From Apoderus coryli (taxonomy: Eukaryota > Arthropoda > Insecta > Coleoptera > Attelabidae), in the NCBI GenBank assembly GCA_911728435.2, contig OU452204.1:7316001-7380000 (forward strand): a stretch of DNA of 64,000 nt. Direction: 5' to 3'. Position 1 is the first letter of the stretch. Each line of letters opens with the position of its first letter. Positions 1 to 14,585 of this stretch are shown piece by piece. The position numbers and the translations under genes are program-made. The notes beneath the pieces are model-generated. The model was not told the DNA's origin and searched no databases. It saw nothing but the letters and a program-made list of their open reading frames with translations.

Positions 1-269
1 AATATCTTAATTTTTTTATACTCGTAGTTCTAGATTTTTGTAATACTCAAATTTGATTAGCACCGAATCACTTGTAATTGAATTGTTTAAAATTCTTCTT
101 ACATTTTCATTGTTAACAAATGTTGGTACATATCTCTCGTTAAAGTCTACAGATTGTATTTATTAAACTATGCATTTTCGGAATCGACAATCTATTACAA
201 AATTCCCTCAACTTAAATGATAAGTAAGTTAAAATTATAAAAAAAAAAGACTGTTTTTCTAATGTCGTT

Positions 270-733
270 TTCAGTATACTTTTTGGACCACCCTGTATTA
301 ATAAATCTGAAAATATCTTATGGATTCGGAAAAAGGAGAACTTACTGTAAGAGAAAACGCGTACAAAATAATAATAATAAATAAATAAATAATTGACAAA
401 GTCTTTCTTATTCTTAAAAATGCGATTATTATTTAGCCCTAAAATGTCAATTTTGTCATAAATCTTGATATACATCATCAAATACGGCTGAAATTAGGCA
501 TAAAACATGGTACATTGTCTAGAATCTTACATATAATCCAAAAATGTAATAATATACAGGGTGTTCTATTTAAAATAACAAAGTCGCCATAATCTACCGG
601 TATAACCGGAAGGTTGCTATTATAATATTTGAATAGAGCATATTCAACAATATAGATACCGAAATTTTCGAAATTCAATTCAAGGTAATCTTTGAAATAT
701 TCTAATGGGTCGTCACCATGGACACCCTGTAGA
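270..733 (-). mobile_element. Solo arm of the long-TIR mariner family
   Basis: This stretch resembles the right-hand arm of the element at 23511-26121 in the same orientation. It shares internal CAGGGTGTTC..TTTAAAATAACAAAGT blocks, the CCGGTATAACCGGAA hairpin and the terminal GGACACCCTG followed by TA. No transposase or second arm is present, so it is a solo arm or a MITE derived from that family. The two small minus-strand ORFs in it are not genes. Confidence 0.6.
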
Positions 734-2912
734 CATAGATACACACTTTCTAATTAAAGAGCGTGATTAAAAATTGTGCGAGCTTTTCATGTCATAAACC
801 TCTCGATTAACAGATCCCTGAGCAAAGTTTTAATTGGACTAAATCTTCTTTTTCTCTAAATATAGAAAAGCAAAAGGTCGTCTTCACAAAATATCTAAAG
901 TAAATTTACATTACATATTAAAATGATCAGCAAAAATAAAACAATTATTTTTACAGAAAAAAAAATCTTTCAAATTACTTTCTTCATCTAAAGATTTCAA
1001 ATGAAATTCATCTGAAAGATTTTCGTTATTAATTAACTTTTGTCTATATTAACCAACCGAAGACACATTTGATCATTTCACCGAAAGTTTTTATTAAATT
1101 TCCCCGCACGTTTCGCTACATTCAACAGTTTGAATGCTAACAGTGTTAGTGAAACATGCGTCGGTATTTAACGTTTGGGTGAAGTGGTAGAACGTGTCTT
1201 TCAATATTTTCTACGCCAATGGTTCTACTGATCCATCATATTAAGCAACACTGTACCTACCAAATTTGACATTTTATATTAAAAATGTAAAAAATTGCCC
1301 TTATTTAATATAATTTTTATAAAGTTAGTTTTGCAATTTCAATCAAAATTAAAAAAAAATCACTTACAAATACATTTTTTCAAAATTTATTAACATCAAC
1401 GTATTGCAACAGCATTATTTGATTTTACTTAATAGGACAATGCTAATGCCTATTTTCGCAAATATTTCGACTACAACTATTTATTTTGCTTCAAAAACCG
1501 ATATTATTGGTTTATGGCATGACAAAACTTGTGTTAAATAGCATTCTTCATAATAAAAACATAAAAACATTAAAATTCAAATCAATCACACTACAAAATT
1601 GTAAATTAATCATCGCTCATGTATTTCCAATTACCAGAAAAACTCTGAGTTTTTAAGAAATAGACTAATAATAATTTGTCATAAAATTTATATAATATTG
1701 TCTAATAACTAAAACAAAACAAAAATAACAAATTTAAATAAGTTAAACAATTTTTAAACACAAAATTTTTGTTTATGGACAGTCGCGAAATGTTTATCTC
1801 AACTCTTAATTAAAAAGAGCAAGCAGTAAATTACGATTATAAATTAAGGTATAAAATAATCAGAACAAAATTCAAATCATTTACTTTTGTCAAATTTCAT
1901 AGCAATATTTACAACTATTTCACAAGTATTTTTAATTTACGATACATTAATTTATAATCACAATTTATATACCATGATTTTCTAATAATAAAACTTACTT
2001 TAAAACAAGTAATCATATTCCCAATAATCATATGATTTATAATTGCTTTGTCATTTGTCATATAATTTGCTTCATGGAACCAACTAAAACTACCTAATAT
2101 AAAAACTAAGTACTACAATAAGTATTTAGTATTATTTTAAAGGATATTTGAACTTTGCTGGGGTCTTAGGCAACCACTAGGAAAAGCTATATGGGTAGTT
2201 TAAAACTGACAAAATTGCTAAAGCTATCAATAAACAATAATTTCTAAATGACAGTTATAGCAGAAACAAAATGTAGACTCCACGACAATCAGTTTCCTTA
2301 TAGCCGTCACAATGGAATTTGACATTAATTGATATATAACATTCAACTAATAATTTAAAAACAGTAGCATACAACATTCCAAGTATTATAATACACGAAC
2401 AACTAAAATGGTGAAATATGAGATGGTATAGCTTCTCTATGGATATCTATCGGATATAATATTTTACTTTTGCGCTTTCCCAACCGAATTCACTAATATT
2501 GAATTGAGGAGAGAATACATCTCTGAAACGTTGAGTTCTAGTAAAACTTAATCTGCTTGACCAATCTCTGTGTCTGAGATATGCAAATATGTAGGTATAT
2601 AGAATATCGCGCAACATGAAAGTATAATTGTATTGAGATGACAAAGCTTCAATCAAATCTACAACATATCATGATTTTAGAATATTTTTAAATAGATTCT
2701 CAAACAGCTATAGTTGGTTCCATTTGAGACCTATATATAGATAAGCTGCCTTAAAAAAAACATCAACAAAATAAATATATTACGTATAAATCGACAAAGC
2801 ATACCGAGATAAAAATGAACTAGATCACCCAACCAGAGAACCGTACAAATGTACATAACAAACTATGCGACTAAATTAAAATAATATTTACAGAATATTT
2901 TTACCAATAATG
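734..2912 (-). other. Downstream flank / probable 3' UTR of the TMCC gene
   Basis: This AT-rich stretch follows the TMCC stop codon. Minus-strand AATAAA hexamers lie at 1480-1485 and 1386-1391, which would give a 3' UTR of about 1.4-1.5 kb if used. No credible protein is seen; the short minus-strand ORF at 2447-2656 is probably chance within the UTR. Confidence 0.35.
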
Positions 2913-3042
2913 CTAGTGAACTGGACCCAACATGCTTTTAAACCTTTTAACAGCATGCGATCCTAAATCTTGGACTTCTGGCCATTGCTTTAATGTGAAC
3001 ACAACTGTTACAACAAATACCACTGTGGTAATAATACGAACC
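2913..3042 (-). CDS. TMCC: TMCC exon 9, second membrane segment and stop
   Basis: The acceptor is TTTGTTTCCAG. It encodes [20 protein letters not shown] (second hydrophobic segment) and a short basic tail ending SMLGPVH, with the TAG stop at 2913-2915. The two-segment C-terminus matches TMCC topology, with most of the protein cytosolic. Confidence 0.87.
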
Positions 3043-6000
3043 CTGGAAACAAAAATAAAAAATTTATAAATACTCAAATAAGAATATTCGTTACAGAATT
3101 AGTTATAGTATAAATAAAATATTAATTATTATTGCGAGAAATAGGGAAAAATTCATCTGGACAGAACAGGTAGTACACTGTAATGATAAAAACTATGACA
3201 GACTATTAGAACTCCTATAGGATTTGTATCAATGAACTAATCGAGAACATCTTGCTGTAAATTTATAAAAATAATCCATTTTCAAGAGGAGGAGATATTA
3301 TATCAATTAAAATACATCTACTTCACAAATAAAGTATTATATTTGCATTAAACTACATAATTGCAAGACATGTTTCGAGAGATTAGTTCCACTATTAGTG
3401 TCTAACAAATTACATCACAACTGGTCTGGCAAATATGCCATGTGAATTTAAGGCAAAAAACATTTAATACGTATTTTTTTTGTCAATATTGTTCAGGGAT
3501 TGAAACAAAAAAGTTTTTTTTTTTGGCTTTTCCTATAAGGCATTCAATACGCTTTACTTTAATGCATTGTTTGTAGAACATAAGTTGCTCACATTATATA
3601 TCGTGTAACTGAAAATGGTTTGTAAAGCAAGATTTTTTGAATCAATGACTTAAATAAAAATATGACAGAAATAAAATTCATTTTGCAAAATATGCATGCA
3701 AAACACATTTTGCAAAACATATTTGATACATTTTAAAAACAGACAACAATAATTAAACTTTAAACTAATAAAAATAAAACAAAAATGTTAGTTATATTCA
3801 TGGTCGCCGCGCCAACGTTTTGCAAAAAATTGACAGGTCAAAAGTTATTTGAGAGATTGTCTTTACGTGTTGTACAATTCTAAATAATTATAATATGGTA
3901 AAAATACAGCAGCAATTAAATAAAAGCAAAAATAAGTACATAATGATAAGTGTAATATAATAACCACGTAAGTGTCTCTTAAGAATATATAACTCCTCCA
4001 CCCTTAAATGAAAACTGGGGTGTGCAACGGGATTTTCCATCTCATGAGACTTCTTATAATTTTTATTTTTTTATATAATATATAATATTAAAATTATTAT
4101 TAAGCACACATAAATTAGAACTGTTTATACACTAATATTTTTATTTATTATAGGAATGCCATTACATAAAATATGTCTATCTATTCACTATATTTGTAAC
4201 GCATTTTTAAGGTATTTCAGGTCTTCCAAATCAATATTGTTTAATTCTAATGGTTTTAGTTTATTTCCAAATTTTATTTTATTTAACTTATATTGTATAG
4301 TGTTGGTTTGGGCAAAGCGATGCTTTTAAATTTATATTTAGTCTTTGTAGTTTCTTATTATTTATTGTTTAAATGTATTTTTACAATACGATGATAGTTT
4401 CATAAGATGAGTATCTGATAATTGAATGTATTATATTATGGATAAGGTAAGTGGATTTTTGGTAAAATAATTTCGAATGAATCATTTCTAGGAATCGGTA
4501 AGGGTGATAAAAAATATAATTATCATTTTGCACTATTGGAATTTTCGTTGACAAAAATTATTTGATTTCCTTTCGAATAACTAACTTTTTGTTCATGTAA
4601 CTGCATGTTTTCTATGACGGGTTCGAAAGGTAGGTAGTTTATGAGAATATATTTATTAATTTAATTTCGAAAATGATATAGCAACTTCGCTTTTTTCTAA
4701 AATATCGATGATTTGGTAAGTAGTGGTTATTTGAAAAATAAACATTTCAATCAAAAAATATTGAAATGTTTCTATGCTATAGTTAGTTCCATTTTTTGAA
4801 GAATACTTTAATTCTACTTTGAAGAATCATTTAATTATGAGCTAACGTAAAACCGTTATTGTTAAATTTATTAATATATGAGAATAACTATGCACTATAG
4901 TGAATGATATGTATTGTTTTTTATAATTTTAACGAATCTTTTGGGATGAGGTTCAGGTCATATTGTTTCTACGTTTCGGCAAGGTAAATCCTGCCTTCTT
5001 TAGGACAATCTTATTTTATTGTTTTTTTATATTATTTGTTTGTGGTTCCTAATAATAGAAACATCTCTCTGCAGGACAATAACTATCGTTAAAAGCATAT
5101 TCGTTAAAATTATAAAAACAAGGTTCAAGAAATCGAAAAAAGAAAAATTATTGTTTTTGTTTTAATTGTTTAACGTCTTGCTGGGTGACTAAGGATATTT
5201 AATATGGCAGAATAAATTGAAGATTGGTAATTAAGATTTTTTTTGTGTAATGTGTATCTCCTATATTCTATTTTGAAAGGTCATATTTGGAAATAAACGA
5301 TTTATTATTATTAGTCTTTCAGATTGAGGCATATAACCAGTATATTATTGGACATTCGTGGACACCTTATTGAATCAGAGCTGAACCTTAAAGTTAGCAA
5401 AACAAAGTGCAATTTATTTTCAACAAAGAATCACCGGTTAAAGTTTTCCGCATTTGTTTTGAAAGAAAATAAAATAAATACAGTAAAAAGTTACAAAGTA
5501 AGTTATAATAGAGAAAAAGTTGCACATTTTATTTCAAATTTCAGTTTTCAACATATTTGAGTAAAAATTAGAATTTTCTTTTTTAAAAAACCGTAATATT
5601 TTCTATACTATGTAAGAGAATTGCGAGCAGCAATAAAGAAACGCAAAAAATGAGAAAAAGAAAAAAAAAAAAAAGAAAATGAGAACAGAATCATCAGAAA
5701 TCAAATTGACTTCGTCATAATAAACCAACGATTTAGAAACAGTGTGAAATCAGTAAAAACCTATCCTGGCGCAGACTTAGCATCTGATCATAACCCCCTT
5801 GTAGCAACAGTACAATTGCGATTAAAGAGATTACAGAAAACACCAACGACACCAAAAATAAACCTTGATAAATTGAAGGATGACGCAGTGAAAGAAGAAA
5901 TAATACAAGAATTGAACGCTAACATAGGTAACAAAACAAAACCGATGGTGACACCAGAGGATGAATGGCAGCATATTAAAAAGACATTTCAAGATGTTAC

Positions 6001-9000
6001 TAACAAATTGAAAGATACCACACAAACGAAGAAAAAACCCTGGATGACGGAGGAAATCTTGCAATTGATGGATGAAAGAAGAAAGGTCAAAACAAGAAAT
6101 AAACAGAAATACATCGAGCTACATAGAACAATACGGAAAAAAAATAGAGAAACCAAGGCAAAGTTTTTAGATGAAGAGTGCAAAGAAATAGAACAGCTAC
6201 AAGCAAAGCACGACACATTCAATTTACATAAGAAAATTAAAGAAGCTGCGGGAACTTACAGGAAACAACATACTGGCAATCTGTGTGACTCCGATGGACA
6301 AATCATATTCGATCCTGTAGAAAAACTGAAGAGCTGGAAAGATTATATATCTACTCTGTACCATGATGACAGGGGCATGATTACCACAGATAAAAATAAA
6401 GCTGAAGGTCCTGTCATTATTAGGGAGGAAGTTGAATACGCTTTAAAAAACACTAAAAATAGAAAAGCGACCGGGCCAGACGAAATACCGGTAGAAATTC
6501 TTAAATTGCTTAAAGATCAAAAAGCATTGGATGTTTTGGTAGAACTATTCAACCTAATATATATCACTGGAACAATTCCTAAAGACTGGCTCAGATCTAC
6601 TATTATCCCCCTTCCAAAGAAAAGCAGCCCCAAGTCTCATAACGACTACAGGACGATTGCACTAATGAGTCACACACTGAAAGTGTTCTTGAAGATCATC
6701 CATGCGAGAATCTATAAGAAATGCGAAGAGCGGATCGGTGAGACGCAATTCGGATTTCGCAACGGCCTTGGCACAAGGGAAGCTCTGATGGGGATGCATG
6801 TGCTAGTGCAAAGATGCCTAGATATCTCAGTGGACGTATACGCATGCTTTATCGATTACGATTGCGTGAAACACGAAAAGCTTATTACCATTCTGACAAA
6901 TATTCGTCTTGACAGCAGAGACATACGAATTATTGAGAACCTGTACTGGGAACAAACAGCATCCATCAAAGTAGGAAATAGCAGCAGTGAAGGCATAGAG
7001 ATAAAAAAGGGCGTAAGACAGGGCTGCATATTATCACCGATTCTCTTCAATTTATACTCTGAGAAGATTTTTAACGAGGCCCTTGACGAAAAAACTGAAG
7101 GCATTATTGTGAACGGACAGGTGATAAATAATTTGCGATATGCAGACGATACAGTGTTGTTAGCAACTAGTGAGGTTGAACTGCAGTCTTTGATAGATAG
7201 CATAAATCAAAGAAGTCTGGAGGCAGGATTAAGACTAAATGTCAAAAAGACAAAGGTGATGGTAATAAGCAGAAAGAATAGCCCTAAGACCAACCTGACA
7301 GCCAATGGAATACGTCTACAACCGGTTGACAGTTATAAGTACCTAGGATCCACCATTGTTTGCAAAGGTGATAACTCCGTTGAAATAAGAGCCAGAATAG
7401 AACAGGCAAGAACTGCATTCAGGAAAATGAGCAAAGTTTTGAGTTGCAAAAACTTCAGCCTGAACCTAAGACTGCGTTTGCTCCGATGCTATGTGTTCTC
7501 GGTTCTTCTATATGGATCGGAAGCTTGGACACTTACCACGTGCTCTGCCAAAAAAATCGACGCATTTGAAATGTGGTGTTATAGACGATTACTGAGAATA
7601 CCCTGGACTGATAAAGTGCGCAACATCACAGTTCTGGAAAGACTTGGCAAAGACAGGGAAATCATGTATGAAATAAAAAAGCGCAAACTAGAATATCTTG
7701 GCCACATCATGAGAAATACGAAATACAGAGTCCTACAGAACATACTCCAGGGTAAAGTAGAAGGTAAAAGAGGACCGGGGAGAAGAAGACATTCTTGGCT
7801 TAAGAACTTGCGCGAGTGGTTTGGAGTAAACACATGTACCTTATTCAGGAGAGCAGTTAACAAGGTGCACATAGCTTTGATGATAGCCAACGTCCGTGTA
7901 GGGCAAGGCACCTAGAGAAGAAGAAGAAGAAAAAGCCTAAAATAGCTATCGATGTATACCTAAAGTTTTGGAAAATATTTGCATTTGTGGACGGTAGTAT
8001 GGAAACTTAAAACTTATAATATAAAATAATGATCATAACACAGAAGTGAACAAATTTTGTTCTGTTATACGCTGATTAAAACTAAAATGACAAATACACA
8101 AAAAACATCACAAAAACAACAATGTCAGTCTAGGTTTATAATACTTATATTATTCTAAGTCTATATTCACCCAAAAATATTAGTTTTAAAATTACTCTAA
8201 TGTCAAAAAGAACAAAAATAAAAAATTACCTAATATCAAGTTTTTGATAATGCCGTCCTAGTTAAATACGGCGATTTAAACGATACACCCATTCGACCAT
8301 CCAATATTTCTGTCACGGTCACCCCACTACGACTACTGCTAACAAACAAAATTAAAATGATAACAAAAAAGCCAAAAAAAGTGTTTTGGGAATCTCCAAA
8401 TAAACTTAGACTGACGTTAAGCTCCATCACCAAAATATAAAATAAAATCTTTTCAATTTACCTTGTCCTTAAAAATGGCATAATAATTCCGGCTCCTGTA
8501 GCTACAAGTAACAATACCACCTGTAGGACAGTAAGCAACACATTGATTAATTTTACTACTAAGGCTCGGGCATTTGAATTATCCAGGCCTTCAAGCATTA
8601 CGTACTGTTGTTGTTGCAGGGCTTGATGTTCCATTTTTTGTATCTAACATACGAAAATGATATATTAACAAACTTAAGAATTCATAGTTAATAATGTACG
8701 CACATTTTTATGATATCGCGTTTCGTTTTATTCATTACTCTTTTGGTATGACATTCATGTAAATCGTACAAAAAAACTTGTCTTCTAGATGTTGCAAAAT
8801 AACGATTATGAATAATGTACCCTAACATTTTAGTATATATAATGTTTAATAAAAAAAAAAGAAGAGATATAAAGATCTGTTGTTAAAAATATCAATAGTT
8901 GCCTACACTTTAACTAATGAACTTACTTTAGTCTGACAATGTTCGAGCATTTCATGTATATCTCTGAGTCGTTCCTCGCTCTGATATTGAACTTTCTCCT

Positions 9001-12000
9001 CCATATCTGCCATGGCTTGTTTCAGATTTTCCACCTCATTTTGATGAAGCTCCGTCAGATCGTTAATTTGTTCTTCTAACCTTTCTGTTCTAAATCTCTC
9101 ATCCTAGAAACATGATCAACAATCCAATATTACAATCAAACTAAAAACTGAACCTACCAACTTCTATCTGATATCAATGAGGTTGTTATGATGAATTATC
9201 ACGGAAGAAAAAACATTAAAATTTGTTTTGTTGTAAGCATTAAAAAGTGTAAGTTTTGAGACTAAGTATTACAATCTTAAAGTGCGGTTCTATTTATATT
9301 GTTGCTATATTTGTTGGTCTTGATGGCTTCTCGGATGATAAAATATTAAGAGTGCTATGTTCTTCCAATGCACACTATGACATTGTTGTTGAGCTTAGAG
9401 GGCATTTTCATTGTTGCCAGAGATGGAGTCTTGCGGTTTTCGCGAACTGTTCCTACTTTGCCGAGATAAAAACAATCATAGTCTTTATTTATCAGTTCAA
9501 GTCAATATTACCTGTACATAATTATGCTATCCTATCTAACCACTAAGATAATTAAAAATACTATTGAAACAACGTGGACGGTAGAACAAAGCTGTAAATT
9601 CAATCACCTACAAGAATTATTAATAAATAAAATTAGATTTTAGAGAAAATATTGTTTTTTATTTGTTTCTTAAATGTTCCTGCACTTGCACAATTTTTGA
9701 CATGGTGAGGCAAAGAACTATACATTTTAACGCCATTATAACAAACATAGTGTTGACATAACGAGGAACAGTATAATAGTAACGGCCCCGTGGTTCTGAT
9801 TATTATCTTGACAGTCAAAACTGAGCACGGAATAATATTTAATGAAGCCTATGACTGCCGATAAAGACAAGTTAATAATGCATGTTATTTCTATAATTTT
9901 GTCACGTTGCTCATATATAGTAAATAACCTCATTAAAAACTTTATTTGAACAATAATTTTCAATACACTTTAATAAAAGTTAATAAACAACAATATTTTT
10001 ACTAGTTAGGCAATAAATGTCAAATTATTATAATTTTATTGACCTGAGCAATCACTCATATTTTCAAAACAATGCTCAGTTTTCCCAAAAATATCTAAGA
10101 CCAAAAATATAATTTTGTAGCACACACCCGTATTTACCTGAATAGCTAAATTTAGAAACTGAATTTCGGCTTGTAACGACTTATTGGTCTCCATGGTCTC
10201 CCTACACCCTTCTAATTTCTCCTGTACAATCCGAATTTTTTTATTCAATTCCAAAATTGTTTCATGTTGACAATTTGCATCTTGCGACCGTCCATACCTA
10301 CAACATCAATTCATTAATTAAATATTTCCACACTTTATTGTTGTGTTAATTAAAACAGTTGAGAGTTAATCATGTGCTTTTGTTTAATAAATATAAATTA
10401 ACATTTTTCACAAAATGTATTATTTCTTATTACATGGCTTGTTTAAAATTGTTGTTCCAAGATAGTCAGACCCAAGCACTGCAGTATAATTTACTGAATA
10501 TTTATTTATAATGTGATGTTATTTTTGTTAGATGCGTATAGATATTTTATTCAATGGTAAAAAAATATTTATGTAGAAAATAATATTACTTTTGAAATTC
10601 TAACATCGTACAAATAACACGGGAGTATTTATGTTTTACAATTTCGTATCATAAACACATTCAATAATAATTGGTTTGGTATACAATTTTATGTTTGTGT
10701 CAAAGTTCACGAGTTGCGATAATATGTTAGAAAAATATTTCTATGTCGTTTATAAAACTGTAATTAAATGTTAAAAAAATAGCGTATCATTTAATATAAA
10801 TTAGCGGAATGGACAACAATTTTACATAGTATTTTTTCGTATAACCGACAGACCAATTCTAAATCATCCTAAGCTTTTTACTTCTGCTCAAAACGTAAAA
10901 TATGCCTGCACAGTTCACAGTTTCTGACTGCTAAGCATACCTAAAGAACATTAATTATGACAATCTTTTTCAGGATTATACTATCCCTAAATTTCAAGTA
11001 TGTTGGTGTGTTATAAAATTACGATAATGGAACTTGTTTGTTACGTACTTTAAAAGTAATGTAGAGGGCAAATTAAATCAAGTGCTTGTGTCAATCGTAG
11101 AGGATACGGTTTTGGGAGTTTTTTTTTTGTTAGCTCCTATATCTACGATAAATTATCTGTTACTTTGATATGATAATGTTAAATACTTTTAAAAAGAAGC
11201 TCGATCGTTCCTAAAGTATTTGAACTTTTTATAGCATCCTTACGGAACATATATCACGCCATTACTTTCCTATAATAGCTCTTCGCCATTTATCCAATGA
11301 TTTTGGGATAGGCAGATAGTAAAACTGACTTAAAATGGTTCATTGTAGTGTTTGTTGTGGCACGTAATTGTTATACATCGTTTATGTCTTAATGAAACTG
11401 AATAACAGGGGCTTTAATTCTCTATTTTTGTTCATGAAATCAATTACCATCAACCCTATCTAATTTAATACTAACAATTGATTGGAAGGAAATTCCTAAT
11501 AATTAATATTGGCATATTTTTCGAGAAAAAACAAGTATGCCTTTTTTATGTAGAAAACTGTATTTTATCACATTTTTAACACAAATGGAATAAAAGTCAC
11601 AAGAAAAAAAAGTTGGGTTATAATTAAGGCAAGGGTCCTCCCCCCGTTTACCCGCCTATGGTCATCTTTTTTTATTCAATTTCATGTCAGTTTACGACAT
11701 TTAACTAGGTGAATAAATATGCTACATTTGATTAATTCATCTTTACTCGTTTCGAAAATATTTCAACAAAATCGTCCTCAAGCAGTCATCTTTAACACCC
11801 TGTATCTTTTCGAAAAATTACAATTTGGGTTTTTTTCATGATTTTAGAAACACCTTGTAAAATTTCAACCATAATTTAAATAAACTGCTAACGATGTTTG
11901 GTAGTTAAGTGTGGTTTGTCGATTTACAATATCCAAGTATTTTAAATGGGGCAACCTATATTTGATACTTTTTAAGTTATGGTTGAAATTTTATAACTGT

Positions 12001-14547
12001 ATTGCTTCTTTAAATGAGGCGTTTTTTTTCTACATAGACCAAAACCATGTGTTATTAAAAAAAAATTAGCGGAATCCCATTAATTTGTTCGAATTTCAGA
12101 ATGAACACGTTACAGCTTCCAAAACGCAGTGACTCAATCAAAATAATGTTAAGAGGGCATTTTTTTATTAGTCAGAATGATGTATTTACGTACAATAGCC
12201 ATTTAATGCGAAACCTTACTAATTCTAATGAAAAAAATAGGTTTTACCTGCCGATACTATCACTCGTCACACTACTACATTCGCTCTCTTCTTCACTCGG
12301 GAATTTATTCCTTTGATTTGCTCCTGAAGATTGCGCTCCTCCCATAGACGTCTGGGACAATGTAGCAGGCAATGTAGCTGATCCATGATGATGACCGTGA
12401 TGATGTCCGCTGTGATGGTGGCCTGCGCTATGCTGACTATGTCCGTTACCCGTTTTCGGATCGCCTTGGTCACTACCGCCATTTTGGGGTACGCCACTGC
12501 CTTCACTGCCTCCTGCCACTCCTGACCCTATGTACCACGCTATGGGAGTTAATTTTCGGTTGGGAAGATAGATGTCGTTGTCGGTGAGAGGAAAGGGAGA
12601 GGGATAGAAGATAAACAAAAGAAAAAAACAGCTTGTTTAGGGTGCGCCAAATTTTAGTAGCCATGCTAGGATAAATTTATATTATTTTACAGCGGGTAAA
12701 TATTGTAGAGAGATTTTAATAATATATTCTTTCTCAGCATTAACAAAATTCCTGTAGTTTATGTAGTTTCTCACATACAGAATGTCCATAAATAAACTCA
12801 ACCACATATTGTTTGAGGAAAAATAATAAGAGTATGTTCGATGCACAGGATGTCTATGTTTAGATTTAAAACTGATTTCCTAATATTTATTAAGAGACTA
12901 ACGAATTTTAGCAGTGTTAACGAAATACGGTGTGCGATAAAAAATTAAAAACTGCGAAAAGCAAAATAAAAAAAAAATATTTTGACCTTTCAGTCGTTAA
13001 TCGCACATACTGTAAAATTACCAAGTTATTTATTTAAAATGATCTTTTCTTACTCATAAAATCTTCATATTATTTATTATTTTTGAGATAATTTGAAGTA
13101 TTTATCCCTTGATAAGAGGAAATAATACTATTTGGTTAAACCAATAAAGGTTAGAACAAGGCATTTCAGAGGCTCAACTGATTCTATTTACAATTAAGTA
13201 TACCGAATTTATTTTTACCAAATACGTATATATTACTTAACAAAGTGACATTACTATTACAAAAATAAAAAAATATACTGTTGAATTTTGTACAAAAAAA
13301 TAGTCTATTGCAGGTCAGACTCAAAATTCACAATGCCTTTTTGGTGTCCTTCCAACAAATAATGTTTATTCATCAATCATCAATTAGTATCAATTAAGAT
13401 GTGTGGTTGACACGAAGGTTTTTAACTCGTTGGATTATGTACGCAATTAGGGGGTCAATAGGTAATAGGGCCCCTATTTTCTCCATCAAACAATAGTTTT
13501 TTATACTGGTAATTAGTTTTGCTTTTGCTCTTCAATTTTTTCTAATAATTAATAATATGATATATAAAAAGAAATTCTGCTTCAATGCAATTGAAAATTC
13601 ATTATCTAAATTTTAATTAATTTTATTTTGGTTATATAATGTTTTTTAACAAAAAATTTTTGCACTAATTGGTAAGTCACTTTTTCATGTATGATTGTGA
13701 ATTAATTTCTATTGTTGGAATATCTTTTAGATGTATAGATGTTTGAATTAAGCTTATTATGAGGACTTCTGTGATTTTTTGTCACTGACGATGAGATGAA
13801 TCTCGAAACATGTTTACATTATGGTAATGATTGGAACATATATATAACTTTTAGTGGAGTAAACGTGATTTTATTTCCTACTATACTTGAAACTCCTTTC
13901 TGCAATGGATTACTTTAACAAATAGTTTTTTGTTTTGCTTTTCACCACTTGTGACCACGTCACGATTAATTTTCAATATTTTCATTTTTCATTTATTCAA
14001 ACACATAATATATTTTTCTTTTATCTTGAACTCTTCTTTACTATTTTATAAATGGATTTCTGTCTTGGGATGAGGTTCCCATTAAAACAGATGGTAACTG
14101 AAACAATCCTTGTTATTTCATGTCAGTTTACAACGTTTCGACAACGCATAATTGAGTTTCAACAATTGCATAATTTAGGTACATTCTAAATCGTCTCCTA
14201 TTCTCCACAGTCGTTCAATTTTTCATACCTTAAAATGAAGAATGAATTCCAAACGACGTGATGACAAATTTTAATGTATGAAAAATTGAACGCATGTGGT
14301 AGGAGACGATTTAGAATGTACCTGAAGAAGGCAATTATGCGTTGCCGAAACGTAAACTGACATGATATAAAAAGGATTGTTTCACATCTGTTTTAATTGG
14401 AACCTCATCCCAAGAAAGAAGTCCATTTACAAAAGAATGAAAATTAACAATGTTTTTTATTTTATTTATTTTTATAATATTTAATTTAATAAGTCTTATG
14501 TTTCTTTTTGTAATTTAGATTAAAATCTAATAAAATCTTGGGCCAAA

Positions 14548-14585
<38 letters not shown>

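Noticed and set aside
9256..9546. 96-codon plus-strand ORF as a gene
   Set aside because: No family resemblance, inside a TMCC intron, composition like random AT-rich sequence.
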